64,000 nucleotides of DNA, taken from contig AGIG01000028.1 in the NCBI GenBank assembly GCA_000227525.2, positions 558,001-622,000 of the forward strand, given 5' to 3'. Of the stretch, positions 52,487-61,047 are shown piece by piece (positions within the stretch are counted from its first letter, which is position 1; every line of letters starts with the position of its first letter). This DNA comes from a gamma proteobacterium HIMB30 (GTDB lineage Bacteria > Pseudomonadota > Gammaproteobacteria > Pseudomonadales > Litorivicinaceae). Position numbers and translations under genes: made by a program. Below the pieces are notes generated by a model. It searched no databases, was not told the origin of the DNA, and saw only the letters and a program-made list of their open reading frames with translations.

Positions 52487-53808
52487 ATACGTCATTGGAC
52501 TTTGAATCCTTTGCCGATTCGTTAATGTCGAATCTCAAAATCGCACCACCTCAGCGAGTCGGTACAGTTGTCCGTGTGGTTGGTATGACACTTGAAGCGA
52601 AAGGGTTAATCGCGCCTGTAGGTTCATTGTGCAGTATAGCCAGCGAAGGACACGGTGACTTTCATGCTGAAGTCATCGGATTCGATAATGAAACACTCTA
52701 TTTGATGCCATTTTCCGAGCCGGTAGGTGTCCATCCTGGATCTCACGTCAGACTCCTTAGTACGACTGCAAAAGCAGAGCTCGGGGATGCTCAACTGGGC
52801 CGTGTCCTTGATGGGCTGGGTCGCCCACTCGATGGTAAGCCAATGCCACTGGCCAATCGTACGCTTGGACTTCAAGGTCTGATCATTAATCCGATGGAAA
52901 GGGGCGAGATTACCGAAGCCTTAGATGTTGGGATTAAAACGATCAATGGCTTGTTGACACTGGGCCGTGGGCAGCGGGTTGGTTTGATGGCGGGATCTGG
53001 TGTCGGAAAAAGCGTGCTGTTAGGCATGATGTCGAAATACACCGAAGCCGACGTCGTCGTGATTGGATTGATCGGTGAACGGGGTCGGGAAGTCAAAGAA
53101 TTCATCTCCAATAGTTTGGGGCGACAGGGATTGGAAAAGTCGATCGTCATCGCGTCCCCAGCCAATGAGTCTCCGGTTTTACGATTACGAGCCACTTTGC
53201 TGGCGCATCTGATCGCTGAATACTGGCGGGATCAGGGAAAAAATGTGTTGTTACTGGTGGATTCGATTACACGGGTTGCGCACGCACAACGCGAGATTGG
53301 TTTAGCGGTGGGTGAGCCGCCAACATCCAAAGGATATCCGCCTTCAGTGTTCGCACTGATTCCTCGGCTGATTGAGCGGGCAGGTGTGGGTCGCCACGGT
53401 CACGGCTCGATTACAGCAATTTATACGGTACTCGCTGAAGGTGATGACCGTTCTGATCCAATTGTTGATATTGCGCGAGCGTCTTTAGATGGACAAGTCA
53501 TGCTGTCGCGTCGATTGGCTGATGCAGCGATGTATCCGGCGATTGATCTTGAAGGTTCCGTGAGTCGGGTTGCCGATCAGATTGTCTCGACGGACTGGCT
53601 GAAGCGTGCGAATCGATTCAGACGCTTGTGGACGCTCTATCAGCAAAATAAGGATCTCATTCAAATTGGTGCTTACGAACAAGGCTCCAATCCAGAAATT
53701 GATGAGGCCATTCAAAAACGGGCTGCCCTTGAGGCATTTATGACGCAGGGGTCCACAGAGCGTTTCACCGTCCAGCAAACTGAACAGTTGCTTTCAGGAA
53801 TTGTGTAA
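52483..53808 (+). CDS. fliI: Flagellum-specific ATPase FliI
   Basis: 441 residues. F1-ATPase-beta-like. Walker A AGSGVGKSV is at about 170-178, then GLIGERGREVKEFI and Walker B VLLLVDSITRVAHAQREIG; the tail RLWTLYQQNKDLIQIGAY is typical. It unloads export substrates at the cytoplasmic face of the secretion system, in complex with FliH. It starts in the fliH stop and its stop overlaps fliJ (TAATG). Confidence 0.96.
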   Translation: MNTSLDFESFADSLMSNLKIAPPQRVGTVVRVVGMTLEAKGLIAPVGSLCSIASEGHGDFHAEVIGFDNETLYLMPFSEPVGVHPGSHVRLLSTTAKAELGDAQLGRVLDGLGRPLDGKPMPLANRTLGLQGLIINPMERGEITEALDVGIKTINGLLTLGRGQRVGLMAGSGVGKSVLLGMMSKYTEADVVVIGLIGERGREVKEFISNSLGRQGLEKSIVIASPANESPVLRLRATLLAHLIAEYWRDQGKNVLLLVDSITRVAHAQREIGLAVGEPPTSKGYPPSVFALIPRLIERAGVGRHGHGSITAIYTVLAEGDDRSDPIVDIARASLDGQVMLSRRLADAAMYPAIDLEGSVSRVADQIVSTDWLKRANRFRRLWTLYQQNKDLIQIGAYEQGSNPEIDEAIQKRAALEAFMTQGSTERFTVQQTEQLLSGIV

Positions 53809-54239
53809 TGGCGAACTGGCAGGTGATGGTCCAGCGAGAGCAAGCTGCACGTGATCGTGAAGGTAAAAAGTTAGGTCAATTACTCAGTCGTCACGCTGAA
53901 TACACTGAGCTACGGTTGAAAACCCGCTCGATATTGATGCAGTACGAAGAACAGCTTGAATCGGTACAAGATCAGTCACGCTCGCTGACAGACACCCAGT
54001 TGTATCGGGTATCAATTGCGCAGATGCGAACTGCCCTTCAGCAAATTGATGGGCAAATCTATCAGCTGGCGATGCAGATTAGTCAGGCTCGGGCAAAATT
54101 GGGGCTCATCGAGCGAGAGCGCCAGAAGTATCAATTACTCTTGGACCAGCAAATCGACCGGGCGCGAGCCGAGGTACTGAGAGACGAAGCACGCGTGTTG
54201 GACGAGTACTCCATCCAACGGTTTAATCAGCAAAACTAA
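53808..54239 (+). CDS. fliJ: Flagellar export protein FliJ
   Basis: 143 residues, one long antiparallel coiled coil. Family features are the N-terminal QREQAARDREGKKLGQLL and the late RAEVLRDEARVLDEYSIQRF. FliJ links FliI to FlhA and escorts chaperones. Sequence is weakly conserved in the family, so assignment rests on position and coiled-coil pattern. A sigma-54 site for fliK follows four bases after its stop. Confidence 0.88.
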   Translation: MANWQVMVQREQAARDREGKKLGQLLSRHAEYTELRLKTRSILMQYEEQLESVQDQSRSLTDTQLYRVSIAQMRTALQQIDGQIYQLAMQISQARAKLGLIERERQKYQLLLDQQIDRARAEVLRDEARVLDEYSIQRFNQQN

Positions 54240-54242
54240 AGT

Positions 54243-54258
54243 TGGCTCAAACTTTGCT
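54243..54258 (+). promoter_or_regulatory. Candidate sigma-54 promoter of fliK
   Basis: TGGCTCA-AACT-TTGCT, with GG and GC separated by 10 bases, 41 bp before fliK. The -12 part is perfect and the -24 part has two mismatches after TGGC. It may start a fliKLMNO transcript. Confidence 0.6.
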
Positions 54259-54298
54259 CCTCTCCCTAGTACTTGAGATAGGGTGAGGATCACAGCGC

Positions 54299-55588
54299 AT
54301 GCCTGCGGGATTAAATCTTCCAACAAATATCAGTCTGCAAACCTCTGTCAATGCTGAAAATTCTGAGACGAAAGGACAATCGGAGCTTTTGGTAGCAGAA
54401 AAAGACACGTCAGGATTTGCGAGTGTAATCAACAAAATCTCTCCTGAGACGAACAATATCGGCAAATTGTTGCCGGAGGACGGGTCTGCAATGGCCGAAA
54501 ATCAGCAAAACTTGGACCCAAGTGACCTACTTCAAGAGGTCACGGAGTCAATTGCGATTCCAATCACGGGAGATATTCAACTGGTCACTGGTAAGAACCA
54601 AGTCTCCGAAGAATCGCTACTGGAGTTTATGAACGAGCAGGGATTGTCGCGTTCAGAAATACTCGAGGTATTGTCGAATGCTGACGGCATCCGAGTCGTT
54701 GAGCCAAAAATAGAGATGGGGATTGTCACGACGGATGATTGGCTACAGACAAAAGTCAAAGCGGAAAGTCTCCTTGGTGATGCGGTGATTGAAACGTCAG
54801 ACGCTGAGCAGGTCAACACACCCGCACTGGTGCTTAAAGAGCTTCTCGAGATACAACTGAAGACGCAGCTGGGTCAGACACAGCCATCGCATGTTGTGGA
54901 GATCGTCGCCAGTCAGGCCGCGATTCAGCAACTGACACACACCGCGAGCCAACAGGAGGCTGTCACTGAGCCAGTCTATGATGTATTCGAATCAATCAAT
55001 TTGAGTCGTTCGAGTGGTGATTCCGAGTCATCCTCTCAAAATCAACGAGATCCTGGCTCACTATTTGCCGCATCGGCTCGCGCACCTACCGAGACTGCGA
55101 TGACTCAATCCGAATTGAAGGATTTCCGTTCGTTTCTTGCTGATCATTTGCGACGCGCAGAAACGATTCAGCAATTGACTGATCGCTTGGGGGTCTTTGT
55201 TGCAAAGCAAGTGACAGCACAGATGAGTCAAGGTCGGTGGAGTATTGACTTGACCTTGCATCCGGCTGAGCTTGGCAGTATTAAAGTGGATATGGAAATG
55301 ACAGAGCGTGGGCTTGAGGCCACGTTCCGAGCCAGTCAGGGTGTGACCCGCGACTTACTGATGGAATCCATGCCTCGTTTGAAACAGTGGTTTGAAGAAG
55401 GTGGCATCAATGTTGCTTACTCAGGATTATCGCAAGATTCAGGGATGAATCAGTCAACAAGCGACGAGCAGACCAATGAAACTGCTCAGTTGACAAACGA
55501 CGGGGCATCGACAGAAGAGTCTGGCGAGCCAACAGAGACAAATGATGTGACGGGGATCGATCCCGGACGATTGGACATACGAGTGTAA
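54299..55588 (+). CDS. fliK: Flagellar hook-length control protein FliK
   Basis: 429 residues. The N-terminal about 270 residues are low-complexity and rich in E, Q, S and T, as usual for the secreted ruler part. The C-terminal hook domain is clear: QGRWSIDLTLHPAELGSI and VDMEMTERGLEATFRASQGV, then MESMPRLKQWFEEGGINV. It is secreted and measures hook length, then switches FlhB specificity. GTGAGGA lies before ATG 54299. The very C-terminal tail is acidic. Confidence 0.9.
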   Translation: MPAGLNLPTNISLQTSVNAENSETKGQSELLVAEKDTSGFASVINKISPETNNIGKLLPEDGSAMAENQQNLDPSDLLQEVTESIAIPITGDIQLVTGKNQVSEESLLEFMNEQGLSRSEILEVLSNADGIRVVEPKIEMGIVTTDDWLQTKVKAESLLGDAVIETSDAEQVNTPALVLKELLEIQLKTQLGQTQPSHVVEIVASQAAIQQLTHTASQQEAVTEPVYDVFESINLSRSSGDSESSSQNQRDPGSLFAASARAPTETAMTQSELKDFRSFLADHLRRAETIQQLTDRLGVFVAKQVTAQMSQGRWSIDLTLHPAELGSIKVDMEMTERGLEATFRASQGVTRDLLMESMPRLKQWFEEGGINVAYSGLSQDSGMNQSTSDEQTNETAQLTNDGASTEESGEPTETNDVTGIDPGRLDIRV

Positions 55589-55600
55589 AGAGGATTAAAG

Positions 55601-56179
55601 ATGGCAGACGAACAAGTTGATGGTCAGGAAGAAGGTAAGAAAGGCGGTCTGATTAAGATCGTACTGCTTGTCGTTGGTATCGTCTTTGTTGTGATGCTGA
55701 CGATTGGTCTGACATTGTACTTCACTGGATTTTTTGATCCTGGAGCTGAAGAGGCTGCGGAGCAGCAGATTTCGGCGTTGGAATCAGAAGCTGCGCAAGC
55801 GGCTGAAGAAGCCGCTCAGCAACCGGCGAAGATTCAATTGGAAGCGCCAGCAGTGGAGAAATTCGAGACTGTTTACTACGAGCTTGACCGGGAATTTCTG
55901 GCAAACGTAGCTGACTCGCGGAAAGTCATGCAAATCAAGCTCGCGATCATGACGCACTATGATGAGCAGGTGATCGCCAATATTGAAAAGCATGTGTTCG
56001 CGGTGCGCTCTGAAGTGCTGGACATCATGCGGCAGGTGACAGAAAACGATCTGGTCAGTCCAGATTTCAGAACCAACCTTGCCGAAAATATTCGTATCGC
56101 GATGAATGCAACCTTGGAAGAAGCGGAAGACTTCGGTGGAATCGAGAAAGTGTATTTCGTCGAATTCATCGTTCAGTAG
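55601..56179 (+). CDS. fliL: Flagellar basal-body-associated protein FliL
   Basis: 192 residues. One membrane segment (about residues 18-40, IKIVLLVVGIVFVVMLTIGL) is followed by an Ala/Glu/Gln-rich spacer and the stomatin-like periplasmic domain with the FVLKL-type strand MQIKLAIMTHYDEQVIANI and the end VYFVEFIVQ. It rings the stator. AGAGG precedes ATG 55601. Confidence 0.93.
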   Translation: MADEQVDGQEEGKKGGLIKIVLLVVGIVFVVMLTIGLTLYFTGFFDPGAEEAAEQQISALESEAAQAAEEAAQQPAKIQLEAPAVEKFETVYYELDREFLANVADSRKVMQIKLAIMTHYDEQVIANIEKHVFAVRSEVLDIMRQVTENDLVSPDFRTNLAENIRIAMNATLEEAEDFGGIEKVYFVEFIVQ

Positions 56180-56190
56180 GAGACGATCCT

Positions 56191-57186
56191 GTGGCTGAAA
56201 CAACACTGACATCTGAAGAGCTCGACGCGTTAAATGCGGGCGTGCGCTCAGGAGAGATTGAGGTCGACACGGGTCTTAACGTGCACGCGAATGTGGTGAA
56301 GCACGATCTCACTGCCGAAGACTCGACACTTGGTATTAATCTCTCGGCCATTGATATGGTCAATGAGCGCTTTGTCCGAATGTTTCGCCTTGGGTTACTT
56401 GAGGTGTTACGGACCAGCCCTCGAGTGAATTTGACCAAAGCGAAGATCGTGAAGTTTGGTGAGTATTTGCCGGATTTGAAACCGCCATTGTCGGTCACAA
56501 CGATCCGGGCAAACCCGCTGCGTGGTTCATCGATGGTACTGATTGAACCGAATATCATTTTTTCTGCCTTGGATAACTTTTTTGGTGGGTTTGGTCGTGG
56601 TATCGGAACGCTACCACCAGGACGATTATTCACTCCGACTGAAAGCCGGATCATTAAGTTGATGTTGGATCAGTTATTTATGTCTCTGCAGGAGGCGTGG
56701 TCACCCTTGTTACCGATGGAGATTGAGGCTGTCGGGTCAGAAATTAACCCACAGTTCGCGCAAATTGTTGATGAAAACGAATTGGTCATATTGACCCGAT
56801 GCGAAATCGAAATTGGACAAAACGTGAATGGATTCATTGACATTGTGTATCCATATGCGGCGGTTAAACCGTATCGGGAGATGTTGAAGAGCCGGCTTCG
56901 CACCGGGGAAAGTGATGATGAGAAAGATCGTACCTGGATCCACAATATGGAACTCGCTGCCGGTGACGCATCGTTAGGGGCCAAAGTCGAGTTAGCCAAG
57001 GTAAAGATTCCAGTGAGCGCATTTGAACAGCTTGAAGAAGGTCAAGTATTGTTCTTCAAGAAACCTGACTTTGCGCGGCTATTGATTAATGAAATCCCCG
57101 TCTATGAGGTCGCTGTGGGTACGCACGGCACTCAGGTCGGGGTGCGGATTGAAAACCCAATTAAACCTGATGATTCGAACGAATAA
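56191..57186 (+). CDS. fliM: Flagellar motor switch protein FliM
   Basis: 331 residues. The N-terminal EIDALL-like motif TSEELDALNAG binds CheY-P; the middle domain has GSSMVLIEPNIIFSALDNFF with FGG, and the C-terminal SpoA part ends with FARLLINEIPVYEVAVGTHG. It forms the C ring with FliG and FliN. The start is GTG 56191 with AGGAG upstream. Confidence 0.95.
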   Translation: MAETTLTSEELDALNAGVRSGEIEVDTGLNVHANVVKHDLTAEDSTLGINLSAIDMVNERFVRMFRLGLLEVLRTSPRVNLTKAKIVKFGEYLPDLKPPLSVTTIRANPLRGSSMVLIEPNIIFSALDNFFGGFGRGIGTLPPGRLFTPTESRIIKLMLDQLFMSLQEAWSPLLPMEIEAVGSEINPQFAQIVDENELVILTRCEIEIGQNVNGFIDIVYPYAAVKPYREMLKSRLRTGESDDEKDRTWIHNMELAAGDASLGAKVELAKVKIPVSAFEQLEEGQVLFFKKPDFARLLINEIPVYEVAVGTHGTQVGVRIENPIKPDDSNE

Positions 57187-57204
57187 TCAGCTAATGACAG
57201 GAGA

Positions 57205-57561
57205 ATGACAGTGAGCGAATTTGAAACCGAAGAAAACACAGAAGGTACAGTCGAAGCTGAAGCCACTGAGGAAAAAAGTCAGGAGGGTTCCGAAGCCAAG
57301 CCATCAATGAATCGCGAGGTGATCCAGAATATTCCGATTACGCTTGCGATCGAGGTAGGACGAGCCTCTCTAAAAATTCGTGATTTGATGCGTCTGACGC
57401 AAGGCAGTGTCGTCGAATTGGATCGCTTGGCAGGAGAGCCACTGGATATTGTTGTGAACGACACAGTCGTTGCACAAGGTGAGGTGGTTTTGGTGAATGA
57501 TCGATACGGTGTCAGGTTGACCAAAGTTGTCTCTGCGGCGGACCGAATCAAAAACTTATGA
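57205..57561 (+). CDS. fliN: Flagellar motor switch protein FliN
   Basis: 118 residues. An acidic N-terminal about 35 residues precedes the SpoA domain NIPITLAIEVGRASLKIRDL, then GSVVELDRLAGEPLDIVVND and GEVVLVNDRYGVRLT. It completes the C ring and binds FliH. The start is probably GTG 57211 or ATG 57205. fliO starts 11 bases after its stop. Confidence 0.95.
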   Translation: MTVSEFETEENTEGTVEAEATEEKSQEGSEAKPSMNREVIQNIPITLAIEVGRASLKIRDLMRLTQGSVVELDRLAGEPLDIVVNDTVVAQGEVVLVNDRYGVRLTKVVSAADRIKNL

Positions 57562-57572
57562 TGGATTATTAA

Positions 57573-57893
57573 GTGGAATACGTTGACTGGGCATCATTTG
57601 CCGCCAGTTTTGGCTTGGTCATCGGGTTGATCCTCGTGACGTTATGGGGTTTCAAGCGATACGGGCAAATGCAGTTCCCGAAAAAGCATGGTGACGCAGC
57701 CATTCAAGTTGTTGAGTCGCATGTGATGGGACCACGACAGCGTATCGTTCTGATTCACTGCGACAATCAGAGAATACTTGTTGGTTTGTCACCTCAAGGT
57801 TTCGCGCACCTCGGACAATGGACGTCTGATGCAACGCCACCAGCCCCTTCATTTGCGGAAACTCTGAAAGCGGTGGATCCAGCTTCGGAATAA
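57573..57893 (+). CDS. fliO: Flagellar protein FliO
   Basis: 106 residues. One membrane segment at about 8-27 (SFAASFGLVIGLILVTLWGF) and a small cytoplasmic domain with VVESHVMGPRQRIVLIHCDN and LVGLSPQGF, the FliO pattern. It helps FliP assembly. The start is GTG 57573. A 132-bp gap with a sigma-54 site follows. Confidence 0.9.
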   Translation: MEYVDWASFAASFGLVIGLILVTLWGFKRYGQMQFPKKHGDAAIQVVESHVMGPRQRIVLIHCDNQRILVGLSPQGFAHLGQWTSDATPPAPSFAETLKAVDPASE

Positions 57894-57939
57894 AATCCCT
57901 TTTATTACGCGATACCAAGACGGCAGCGTCAGTGCTGTC

Positions 57940-57955
57940 TGGCATTCTATTTGCA
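57940..57955 (+). promoter_or_regulatory. Candidate sigma-54 promoter of fliPQR-flhB
   Basis: TGGCATT-CTAT-TTGCA matches the RpoN consensus with GG and GC 10 bases apart. It lies about 70 bp before fliP. A small imperfect hairpin (57918-57940) overlaps its upstream edge, perhaps ending the fliO transcript. Together these separate fliP and later genes from fliK-fliO. Confidence 0.72.
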
Positions 57956-58025
57956 GTTCCTAATATCAGTGCTTTGATTCTCGATCAAAATGGATCTAAG
58001 TAATTGAAATTAGGGAATTAATTTG

Positions 58026-58817
58026 ATGTCAATTTGTCGTCACAAGAACTTTTGTCGGTGGTTTCGATCTCTCCGAGTCATTGGCCGGAGTCTTTATGTT
58101 CTCGCGGCTTCGTTAATCTTTTCAAGTTCGGCGCTAGCCGAAGCCTTGCCGATCATGACAGTCATCGAGCAAGAAGGGGCGACACAATACAGTCTCACAC
58201 TGCAGCTTCTTGCATTAATGACGCTACTTTCACTGTTGCCGGCATTACTGCTTGGTATGACGTCATTTATCCGAATTATTATCGTGTTGTCCTTGTTGAG
58301 ACAGGCGCTTGGCACCATGCAGACGCCACCGAACCGTGTTTTGCTGGGAATTGCTTTGTTTCTCACCCTCTTCGTGATGGAACCTGTGTTAACAGCTGTC
58401 TATGACACTGCCATCTTTCCATATCTGAATGAAGAGATATCGATTGAAGCAGCAATTGCAGCAGCAGAGTCTCCAATTCGTGGGTTTATGCTGAATCAAA
58501 CCCGCCAGGAAGATATCGCAATGTTTACTGAGATTGCCGGTAATGGTCCGATTGCGAGCCCAGAAGATGTTCCTTTTTCGATACTCGCACCAGCGTTCAT
58601 TACTTCTGAGCTGAAAAGCGCTTTTGTGATTGGTTTTATGATTTATATCCCTTTTGTCGTGCTCGATTTGATTGTGGCGAGTGTTTTGATGTCGATGGGT
58701 ATGATGATGTTGTCGCCGATGATGATCTCGATGCCATTTAAGTTGATGTTATTTGTCTTGGTCGATGGTTGGACTCTGATTATGGGTTCTCTCGCATCAA
58801 GCTTCGCGATGCCTTAG
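58026..58817 (+). CDS. fliP: Flagellar export gate protein FliP
   Basis: 263 residues. A cleavable signal-like N-terminus (basic, then VLAASLIFSSSALAE) precedes four membrane segments; ALLLGMTSFIRIIIVLSLLR and QALGTMQTPPNRVLLGIALF are the family signature, with late MMMLSPMMISMPFKLMLFVL. It builds the FliP5 core of the export channel. ATG 58026 with AGGGAA upstream; TTG 58023 is in frame. Confidence 0.95.
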   Translation: MSICRHKNFCRWFRSLRVIGRSLYVLAASLIFSSSALAEALPIMTVIEQEGATQYSLTLQLLALMTLLSLLPALLLGMTSFIRIIIVLSLLRQALGTMQTPPNRVLLGIALFLTLFVMEPVLTAVYDTAIFPYLNEEISIEAAIAAAESPIRGFMLNQTRQEDIAMFTEIAGNGPIASPEDVPFSILAPAFITSELKSAFVIGFMIYIPFVVLDLIVASVLMSMGMMMLSPMMISMPFKLMLFVLVDGWTLIMGSLASSFAMP

Positions 58818-58826
58818 GAGGTCAAT

Positions 58827-59096
58827 ATGGATACAGCAATGGTTGTTGACTTGGGTCGAGAATCTTTATTGGTCGCAGTGATGATTGCTTCGCCGATGCT
58901 GGGCGTTGCTTTAGCAGTTGGTCTACTCATCGGTATTGTGCAGGCTGCAACCTCGATTAATGAAATGACCCTCTCTTTTATCCCGAAAATTGCAGCACTG
59001 GTGATTGTGATGATAGTACTGGGGTCATGGCAAATTTCTGTTCTTGTCGATTTCACTCGTCGTATCTTCGAGCGAATCCCTACGTTTTTCATGTAG
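58827..59096 (+). CDS. fliQ: Flagellar export gate protein FliQ
   Basis: 89 residues, two membrane segments (about 16-38 and 50-72) with the signature LLVAVMIASPMLGVALAVGL and QAATSINEMTLSFIPKI. It wraps the FliP-FliR core. AGGAG precedes ATG 58827. Confidence 0.95.
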   Translation: MDTAMVVDLGRESLLVAVMIASPMLGVALAVGLLIGIVQAATSINEMTLSFIPKIAALVIVMIVLGSWQISVLVDFTRRIFERIPTFFM

Positions 59097-59105
59097 GAGT
59101 CTGAT

Positions 59106-59885
59106 TTGGAACTTTTTGTCGCTGATTTGATTGAACGGTTTTATACGGCTTTGTGGCCGTTTCTTCGGATCGGCGCAATGTTGGTTGCTGTTCCGATTTT
59201 ATCGATTGATGCGGTGACGGTCAGAATTCGGGTTTTTCTCACATTATTATTGACGATCTTGGTTTATCCCTTGGTGGATTGGCCTGTCATTGATCCTATT
59301 TCAGCCGAAGGACTGCGTGAGATTTTCAATCAAATACTCATCGGTTTAGTGATGGGATTTTTCCTCCAAATTGTGACAGCAGCTGTCGTTCTCGCTGGTC
59401 AGGCGATCTCCAACTCAATGGGACTCGCAATGGCAACCATGGTTGATCCGAGCATGGGAAACGTGCCTTTGGTCTCTCAATTTATGGTGATCTTGGCGAC
59501 ACTGATATTCTTAGGTGTGGGTGGTCATATGTTGCTCATCGGTATCTTACTGCGCAGTTTTGAGACGTATCCTGTCGGTCTGGCATTCATTGGTCAAAGT
59601 ACCTATGGAATATTGATTGAATGGAGCGCAATGATATTTGTTGGCGGCGTTTTACTTGCCTTGCCAATCATGGTCGCACTACTACTCGTAAATATCGGAG
59701 TTGGCGTGATCACCCGAGCGGCACCGAGCCTCAATATTTTTGCAGTTGGTTTTCCCGTGTTTTTCATGACCGGTTACGCCGTTTTGATCCTATCGTTGGC
59801 TGGTATCGGCTCTCGAATGCAATGGTTATGGATGGAAGGCGTTGACCAAGTGAAGAGCTTTGTCATGGTGCCAGGGGTGCTGTAA
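59106..59885 (+). CDS. fliR: Flagellar export gate protein FliR
   Basis: 259 residues with about six membrane segments. Signatures are FLRIGAMLVAVPILSIDAV near the N-terminus, GLVMGFFLQIVTAAVVLAGQ, SNSMGLAMATMVDPSMG and LGVGGHMLLI. The start is TTG 59106 with AGGAG eight bases upstream. Its stop overlaps flhB (TAATG). Confidence 0.95.
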   Translation: MELFVADLIERFYTALWPFLRIGAMLVAVPILSIDAVTVRIRVFLTLLLTILVYPLVDWPVIDPISAEGLREIFNQILIGLVMGFFLQIVTAAVVLAGQAISNSMGLAMATMVDPSMGNVPLVSQFMVILATLIFLGVGGHMLLIGILLRSFETYPVGLAFIGQSTYGILIEWSAMIFVGGVLLALPIMVALLLVNIGVGVITRAAPSLNIFAVGFPVFFMTGYAVLILSLAGIGSRMQWLWMEGVDQVKSFVMVPGVL

Positions 59886-61036
59886 TGGCTGAAGATACTC
59901 CAGACGACGATCAGAAAACCGAAGAGCCCACCGCCCGGCGGTTACAAAAAGCCCGTGAGGACGGGCAAGTTCCGCGATCGCAAGAACTTGGGATTGCGGC
60001 TGTTATGATTAGTTCGATGGCCTTTCTGTATTTATCAGGTGGGTGGTTAATTGGTCACCTGTCGCAGTTATTTGCGTCGGGTTTTGTCATCGAGCGTCGC
60101 GATATTTTCTCTCCTTATGTTGGATTGATGCATTTTCGGGATATTGGTCGAGATGGGTTTTTACTGATTATTCCATTGCTTCTCCTGACTTTTGTGATCG
60201 CAATTCTGTCTTCATCGGCAATGGGTGGCTTGAATTGGTCTTGGAAGGCAGCAGCCCCGAAAGCGAGCAAGATGAACCCGTTGAATGGATTGAAGCGGAT
60301 GTTTGGTTTGCGCTCTTTAGTCGAATTAGTCAAATCCATTTTGAAATTTTCGTTAGTGGCAGCCGTGCTTGCCTATATGGTTTACGACTTTTCTGATGAG
60401 CTGATTGTTTTGTCCGCGATGAATTTTGAGCCGGCAATGGAAGCGGCCGGGCATATGGTAGGACTGACCTCAGTTCTAGTGACCGTTACATTGGTGTTCA
60501 TTGCAATGATCGATGTACCGTTCCAAAGCTTCGAATTCACCAAGCGTATGCGAATGACCAAACAAGAGGTCAAGGACGAGTTCAAAGATGTTGAAGGTCG
60601 ACCAGAAGTGAAAGCACAGATCCGTCGGAAGCAGCGAGAAATGGCTGAATTACGCATGATGGATGCTGTCAAAGAAGCCGATGTTGTGATTACAAACCCA
60701 GAACATTTCGCTGTCGCTTTGGTTTATGATCCAGAATCAGATGGCGCGCCAATTGTGGTTGCAAAAGGGCTTGATCACGTTGCACTGCGGATACGAAATG
60801 AGGCAAAAGAGCATGGAGTTGTCCAAGTTGAGATCCCACCTTTGGCCCGTGCACTGTATTTCACCACCGATCTTGATCAAGCGATTCCAGAGGATCTGTA
60901 TTACGCGGTGGCTCAGGTGATTGCCTATGTCTTCAGTCTCGCGAGTTTGCGTCGCGATGGTCGAACAGGTCAGGTACCGAATCCGGAGATCCCGGAACAA
61001 TATCGCTTCGATACTGATGGTAATCTAAGCGACTGA
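59885..61036 (+). CDS. flhB: Flagellar export switch protein FlhB
   Basis: 383 residues. The N-terminus KTEEPTARRLQKAREDGQVP, four membrane segments and the cytoplasmic domain ending in the autocleavage site NPEH (about 271-274; enteric forms have NPTH) are clear. NPEHFAVALVYDPES and KGLDHVALRIRNEAKEHGVV follow. FlhB closes the export gate and switches from hook to filament export. flhA usually follows within a few genes; here three unassigned genes do. Confidence 0.95.
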   Translation: MAEDTPDDDQKTEEPTARRLQKAREDGQVPRSQELGIAAVMISSMAFLYLSGGWLIGHLSQLFASGFVIERRDIFSPYVGLMHFRDIGRDGFLLIIPLLLLTFVIAILSSSAMGGLNWSWKAAAPKASKMNPLNGLKRMFGLRSLVELVKSILKFSLVAAVLAYMVYDFSDELIVLSAMNFEPAMEAAGHMVGLTSVLVTVTLVFIAMIDVPFQSFEFTKRMRMTKQEVKDEFKDVEGRPEVKAQIRRKQREMAELRMMDAVKEADVVITNPEHFAVALVYDPESDGAPIVVAKGLDHVALRIRNEAKEHGVVQVEIPPLARALYFTTDLDQAIPEDLYYAVAQVIAYVFSLASLRRDGRTGQVPNPEIPEQYRFDTDGNLSD

Positions 61037-61047
61037 GAGGGAGTGTG

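Noticed and set aside
57918-57940. Hairpin after fliO as a firm terminator
   Set aside because: The stem is imperfect and no T run follows; it is only mentioned with the fliP promoter.
59885-61036. FlhB NPEH in place of NPTH as a disabled cleavage site
   Set aside because: The Asn-Pro pair needed for self-cleavage is intact and, as I recall, NPEH-type sites occur in other polar flagellates, so it is a variant.
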